Below, piece after piece: positions 28,394 to 33,525 of a stretch of 33,525 bases of DNA. The stretch lies in NCBI GenBank assembly GCA_000969725.1, contig JXSR01S017615.1. One strand, given 5' to 3'. Under the pieces are notes generated by a model that did no database searches, had not been told where the DNA came from, and worked only from the letters and a program-made list of their open reading frames with translations. The first letter of the stretch is position 1. Every line of letters begins with the position of its first letter. A program made the position numbers and the translations under genes. This DNA comes from Ophiothrix spiculata. Taxonomy: Eukaryota > Echinodermata > Ophiuroidea > Amphilepidida > Ophiotrichidae.

Positions 28394-29021
28394 CAGGGTG
28401 TCCCAGAAAAAAACCTTACAATCTTTGCATGTAATTTTCTAGGGTTTAACGGATAGTTAAAAGGTATATAAAGCTTGCATTGTGTAGCCAATGAATTTAA
28501 CTTTTAGATACCGTTTGTTTTATTTCAATCGGTTGTGTACATCAAAAGTTATGCTTTGTCAAATATTTGGATGTAAAATGTTGTAGTCAAATTTAACGAT
28601 TTTGCAAGTTCCCCTTGAATGAAGTTCTATTGAATATTGTCATTGACCTACCCATTCAACCGTAACATTGTTTATTAATTTATTATGTGCATGCTTTCTT
28701 TTATCTGTGTTGAAAAAATGAACATATTTGATGTAAAAACAAGACAGATATGATAAATTTTCCAAGATGACCCATTTTTATTTCATTCAGAAACACCCCT
28801 ACTTTATGACCATTAATCATGAAATTTGACCAGACAAAAATCCCTCCAAATATTTGATGAAACATAACTTTTGTTGTACACTACCGATTAAAATGAAACA
28901 AACAGTATCTGAAAGTTCAATTCATGGGCTATAAAATGAAACCTTTATATACTTTCTGACTATCCGTTAAACCCAAGAAAATTACACGCAAAGATTGTAA
29001 GGTTTATTCTTGGACACCCTG
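28394..29021. mobile_element. Mariner-type palindromic MITE (628 bp)
   Basis: CAGGGTGTCCCAGAAAAAAA at the left pairs with TTATTCTTGGACACCCTG at the right, with TA on both flanks (28392-28393 and 29022-29023). Inverted similarity runs inward for about 190-230 bp on each side. There is no transposase. The CAGGGTGTCC ends are common among mariner elements. Confidence 0.85.
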
Positions 29022-29023
29022 TA

Positions 29024-30816
29024 TAGATCATCTTTATCTTCAAATAAGCTCTCTGTAGTCCACGTCCATAGTATTCAAACAATCAAGCTTCAACATGCAT
29101 AATATGCATTATTCAAATTTAAATTACCTGACAAGGCTTACACATGACGATTGTGATGACTGGTCAATTTATCATGCAACAAAAAACTTGGTTTAGCAAT
29201 TGCGGTAATAACTTATATCACATCCTGCAGTAGATCACATGCGGAGCAGGATACAAGCTGACAACAAGTGCTGTTGAGTTTTTAAAAAATCAGGATGTTT
29301 GTTTTTAGGATCTATAGATGTTACTAAATCTTAATGTAAATCTTTATATGCTGCTATTTTGCTTTTAAAAACATGTAAATTGACAATAAATTGGATCGTG
29401 TATGGACAGACTTACTTAAATTCGATTATGGTAACACGCTATGTTGCTCTTTCTAAATCAAAGGGTGCTTGAAAACCAAGAGCTTGGTTCTTGGTTTAGC
29501 TTAAATTAAACTCATCATTGAAAATAAGCTTAAGTTGTGGTAGTTATTCAAATCTACCACCTATCTACTTATAGTGGTATGTTATACTTTTCAGGGTATT
29601 TAGTAAAATATTATATCTGTTCAACCAGCCATTTGATGATATTTTTCTGAGAGCTTTGTTTTGTGTATGTCAATGATAGGAATTATAAATTACCTGTTTT
29701 GAATATGCCATTGACCAGATTGAAAATGCTTTATGGTTTCTGGTGTATAAAATATTTATAAGCTATATCTGGAGATATCTGATTCTGTTATAACTTAGCC
29801 AATGGTTTTTGAGTTTTTTGTTTACAAGCAACTCATTATTATAAGAATTTAATTGTAAGTGGTTCAACCCACCAGAGTCTGGTCCAAAGGCCAGAATTCT
29901 CAGAGAAAATTGTGTGATGTCTGCGTAAGATAAGGAGATACTAGTATGCTGCTCAAAAATAATTTTTCAAGTCATTTTTAAAGAGGAATTTCAATAGAGC
30001 GCTCGTCTGAACAAGACTGAAACGAGGCTCTGAAGGTGACTGCGTTAGTGATGTACTAATAAATACTTCTCCACTGATATTCGCTTGCACTTGTGGTGCA
30101 CTTTGACTGCAATTGATCAAGCATTAACAGTGAGTCTTAGCATCCTTGAAATACAATGTTTTATTTCGTGCTTTACAATAACATGAAGACACATGATAAA
30201 TCGCACGCATGGTAAACACAAATTGACCATGTTAATGTGTAACCACTCAAGGCATGTTTAATTACAGTATATAGAGAGAATGTGATGATGGAGCTTAATC
30301 AATTTGTGTGGTGTTCTGTGCAGTCAAAATTGAGCTAATTATTTACAGCATTTTAAGACTTTTTGTAATTTGATGATATCTGTAAATACCAAAATGATTT
30401 GTAAGTCTGATTTTATGGCCAAAATTCTAATGTGTCAGTGATGCAGTTGATGTTCTTAGATACAGTGGCAAATCAGTAACACAAGGTTCTTGGATAACAT
30501 TAAGGTCTTGCTATCAAAGTTGTTTTGTTATCCTCAAAGTAAACATGTTAAATCCCATCACAGGTCTAAAATATGAGTACTTGTAACCAGGAATTGTCTG
30601 TTATTGAGTTACTCATTAACAAGTGTCCACTGTATGATAAAGTGTATGGCATGAGTACGTCATTTCAACCTTTTCTGGCTATGGTACATTGGTACAATTT
30701 TCGACCATTGTATAATGATATAATTGATATATGTTTTCATGAATATTGGATGAGTTGTTGTACCTCAACCAGAGTGTTTTGGGGTGCCCCATCAGAGAAA
30801 TTCATGTTTTGTCATA
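29024..30816. other. Intergenic, no gene seen
   Basis: About 1.8 kb of AT-rich sequence. An open frame at 30573-30824 (83 codons) runs into the mariner terminus and matches nothing I recognise. Confidence 0.5.
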
Positions 30817-31847
30817 CCAGGTGAGTCAATAAAAACGCAATGATTAGATGGAAGCCATATTGTAAGAACAAAAGCGAGTTCAAGTAAATAATGTTTATTT
30901 CTAAATAGATCATGAATTTACCTTTCAAATGGTGAAAGAATGGTGAGGATTGATAAAGGCATTGCAAAGATATGCTTATTTCAATATTATGGTATGAAAA
31001 CAGTTCTGTCCAAATGCGGCATTCCTCGTCAAACATGTAAGTACCAATCGTATTGAAATTATTGCTTCAGTTATCTGAAGATTATCTTAGCCATGTTACC
31101 TTATGCAGGTTATTTCAACAACAACAGAATGGATCATTCCACAGAGTGTGGTTTATGCGAGGTGGTGAGTCGACAAGGCATCATTGTAGCTTTACACGTC
31201 TTTGAACTTATGTTTCCATGTTTAAGCACGTCTTGCTCTTCTGGTGCGCATGGTCTCGTTAAATAAAGGCTTCAGTGATGCGCAGCTGTAGAAGATTGAC
31301 AGGAGGGCCCTTATTAATTGTACCCTATTATTAAACGTCCAGTGGAGAGAGATCGGGGCTTCTGGCTGACCATTCAACTTAATGTCCTATTCAAACCACA
31401 TTATTGCCAAACAACTCTTGTAGGCAGTTGGGTACGGGTAAGGCACAGTGAGCAGGAACACCACCTGGCATAAACCACACTCTGCGAAATGGTCCATTCT
31501 GTTGTTGTTGTTGTAATGACCTGTGGAGACCTGGAACAATGTGGTTGTTGATGATACGTAAGTAAACCTGGCTGAGAGAGTCTTCAGATCACTGAAGCAA
31601 TAATTTCAATTAGATATTGGTATTTACATGTTTGACGAGGAATGCCGCATTTGGACAGAACTGTTTTCATACCATAATATTGAAGTAAGCATATCTTTGC
31701 AATGCCTTTATCAATCCTCAACATTCTTTCACCATTTGAAAGATAAATTCATGATCTATTTAGAAATAAACATTATTTACTTGAACTCGCTTTTGTTCTT
31801 ACAATATGGCTTCCATCTAATCATTGCGTTTTTATTGACTCACCTGG
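30817..31847. mobile_element. Mariner-derived foldback element with transposase fragments in both arms
   Basis: CCAGGTGAGTCAATAAAAAC at the left and its complement at the right, with TA on both flanks (30815-30816 and 31848-31849). Arms of about 330 bp are near-identical in inverted orientation. Minus strand near 31330-31560: fragments QNGPFRRVWFMPGGVPAH, LQELFGNN and VEWSARSPDLSPLD are the mariner DD-D/E catalytic region, with stops. Plus strand near 31112-31160: QNGSFHRVWFMRGG is the same part. The expected catalytic Asp (QDGAP-type) reads Gly in both arms. Non-functional. Confidence 0.78.
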
Positions 31848-32100
31848 TATGAGTGCAAAAATGTATTTGCAATGGCTGCCATATGTTCTATTTGCATAAC
31901 CGTTTTCCCAAAATGAAAAAGAAAACATTCAAATTGTGTCTTCCATGATTCAGTGGGTCTTAAAAAGGTTCTTTAGGTGATGGTGCCACTTGTAGAGAGT
32001 CATTTCAAGAACCACTGATCCAAGACTGGATATTTTGATGTACAATTCATTTTTTTTTTAAAGTGGCAGTTATTCTAAGTACAACCTGCATATATCAGTT
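31848..32100. mobile_element. Foldback MITE, copy 3 (degenerate, interrupted)
   Basis: TATGAGTGCAAAAATGTATT and GCAATGGCTGCCATATG match the family left end. The palindrome words CAGTGGGTCTTAAAAAGG and TTCAAGAACCACTGATCCAA follow, then GGCAGTTATTC. The first bases of its left end (GTCAT) lie on the far side of the mariner element, at 30811-30815. The right end is approximate. Confidence 0.65.
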
Positions 32101-32752
32101 GATATAGTATGTGGATTAATATGAATGCCGATCTTCATCAAGTTAAAATTTATGCACTCTCTCTGCCTACCAAGTTTTTGATTTAAAAAAATTAAATGCC
32201 CTCCATGTGTGATTTTACATCAAAATACTGGATGCAGATTACATTTTTATATGGAAGGGCCCTGTACTCTGGAGATTTATTACCAAGGAATTTGTGGCAT
32301 TAAGTACATACAATTAAATGACATTTGATTGTAATCTGCTATACAAAAAAGAGTGAAAGGCAATGGGTACTCAGTGGATTGATTTTGTCTGAGGAATTAA
32401 GACAAAGACTTTGGATACATTTAAAGAGCACAAGAGCAAATTTGGGTTGAGTTTTCTTCTATTTGTTAAACTATTTACACCTTTAAACATGTTGGTAGTA
32501 GCAAATTTTATTTTACGAACGTGTCTATTTTGTTCCCCATTTTGAATCTATTTTGTACAAATCAAGTTATTTTATTTTGTAATGACAAATATGCAAACCG
32601 TTAACAGTATTAATTGTTGTAAACCTTTTTGAAGAATATCTTATTTGGTGATATCATAACTGCTTCTTTATGATAGCTGTATAGTAGTCTTTTGAACACA
32701 GTCACATTGGCATAGATAGGATCAGCATTTTATGGATGACCCCTGTGTGCGG
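32101..32752. other. Intergenic, no gene seen
   Basis: AT-rich; nothing recognised. Confidence 0.5.
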
Positions 32753-32756
32753 TTAA

Positions 32757-33271
32757 GGGTTTTTCTCAGAGATGCAGTTGCTTACGACTACGGGATAACA
32801 ATTTTTTTCATAAATAGTAAAAAACTAAACAAATGTTGTATTTGTTTTGCGTGTGCAAATTTCAATGCACACTACTAAACGCATGCTTTACTAATGTGTT
32901 TGTTAATAATATGCCACATTGCTGCGTAATCAAAGTAATCAAATTTTATTGAAAAATGACCATTATCGCAGTATTTTGAAGTGTGCAAAAAATGCTTTAA
33001 CATATATATTATAAACATCAATGGACCATTTACTATTTCAAAAGCACATAATGATCAACCTTTTGGAGCTTTCCCTAAACTTTGTCAGGTAAATCGAGTG
33101 AATTTGGGGAAAAATGTACTTTTTTACTTTTTAAATATCTGTATCTCAAAACGAGCACGGTGACCTATTGATATATTTTATTTTAGATTCATTATCAGTA
33201 CAAATAAATATACCACATAGTAATTTAAAAAAAAAGCAATGAAGATTTTGTGAAATCTCTGAGAAAACCCC
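32757..33271. mobile_element. TTAA-flanked MITE, copy 2 (515 bp, inverted)
   Basis: Left GGGTTTTTCTCAGAGATGCA and right ATCTCTGAGAAAACCCC. Flanks are TTAA (32753-32756) and TTAT (33272-33275). The interior is the reverse complement of 21047-21617, with deletions and substitutions. Confidence 0.8.
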
Positions 33272-33417
33272 TTATGTAAATATGGGCTGATTATGTAGGA
33301 TTTGGCTGTGAACCCATGGTGCATACACTCTGCGCCCCTTGTAACTCCAATGTAGTTTAAACCCAAGTTCACTAAAATGTGTGGCCTTTCATTTCCAACA
33401 CAATGATGCATACACTC

Positions 33418-33461
33418 CAGCCGCGGATCCAGGGGGGAGCGGAAGGGGCGTGCGCCCCCCG
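33418..33461. repeat. GC-rich edge of an incomplete repeat at the window end
   Basis: cagccgcggatccagggggg and ggcgtgcgccccccgtaaaa contrast sharply with the AT-rich flanks and look like the terminus of a dispersed G-rich element. The rest is off the window. Confidence 0.4.
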
Positions 33462-33525
33462 TAAAATTAACAATATCCTACAAAATCAGCCCAATTTGGT
33501 CATTTTTTTTGGACGTACATGTCTA

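Noticed and set aside
29860..29880. GGTTCAACC-like string resembling a tRNA B box, suggesting a SINE
   Set aside because: No A box at the right distance and no tRNA-like fold or A-rich tail nearby.
30573..30824. 83-residue plus-strand frame ending next to a ccag/gtgagt donor-like string
   Set aside because: The donor-like string is the mariner terminus, and the peptide matches nothing I recognise.
30812..31852. Two near-identical 74-residue frames on opposite strands
   Set aside because: They are the same inverted-repeat arm of the mariner-derived element read twice; the frame is incidental and does not match transposase.

Overview
The window is eukaryotic nuclear DNA, AT-rich and intron-rich, dense in short non-autonomous DNA transposons, with one 50-base assembly gap. 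The gene content suggests an invertebrate animal. An LGR/relaxin-receptor-type GPCR with a very long leucine-rich repeat (LRR) ectodomain, next to many small terminal-inverted-repeat (TIR) elements, would fit a marine deuterostome such as a hemichordate, but the sequence does not fix the species.

Two protein-coding genes are supported, both on the + strand. The first is the 3' part of a DNAJC25-type (class III DnaJ) membrane protein gene. Its exons lie at 1327-1398, 3251-3319, 4007-4071, 9669-9864, 10903-10968 and 24754-24873 (stop), and the J-domain exon(s) lie upstream of the window. Two further phase-compatible small exons, 5615-5665 (51 nt) and 6957-6977 (21 nt), sit in the intron between 4071 and 9669. 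They would add 24 residues that I do not recall from vertebrate DNAJC25. The second gene, 16598-20065, is an intronless 1155-residue LRR-containing GPCR nested in the 13.8-kb last DNAJC25 intron in the same orientation. It has a signal peptide, a Cys-containing N-terminal region, about 18 LRRs, an LGR-type Cys cap and seven membrane segments.

The rest is intron and intergenic DNA. By region: 1-2275 holds a near-identical direct duplication whose right breakpoint lies in a hAT-like MITE (miniature inverted-repeat transposable element). 2814-3229 is a TTAA-flanked MITE ending 21 nt before an exon. 3635-3907 is a hAT-like MITE with a 47-bp triplet repeat. 7988-9354 is an element carrying a second, GC-rich element (8043-9156) inserted with a perfect 8-bp target-site duplication. 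9875-10164 is a foldback MITE starting about 10 nt after a splice donor. 11167-12180 is a truncated MITE fused to a dead LINE reverse-transcriptase fragment, broken by the N gap. 12181-16597 is unannotated intron and the likely 5' regulatory region of the GPCR gene. 20066-24753 holds further MITEs and a probable LINE 3' tail.

Downstream of DNAJC25 (24874-33525) I found no gene. There are hAT-, PIF/Harbinger-, mariner- and piggyBac-like MITEs, and a mariner-derived foldback with transposase fragments in both arms that inserted into an older MITE.

The two genes have no evident functional link: one is a J-domain membrane co-chaperone, the other a cell-surface receptor. Their relation is positional (host and nested gene), which may allow transcriptional interference or shared transcription. 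No novel multi-gene system is visible. The most interesting points are the nested receptor and its diverged motifs, the extra DNAJC25 exons, and the repeated placement of transposons at DNAJC25 splice sites.
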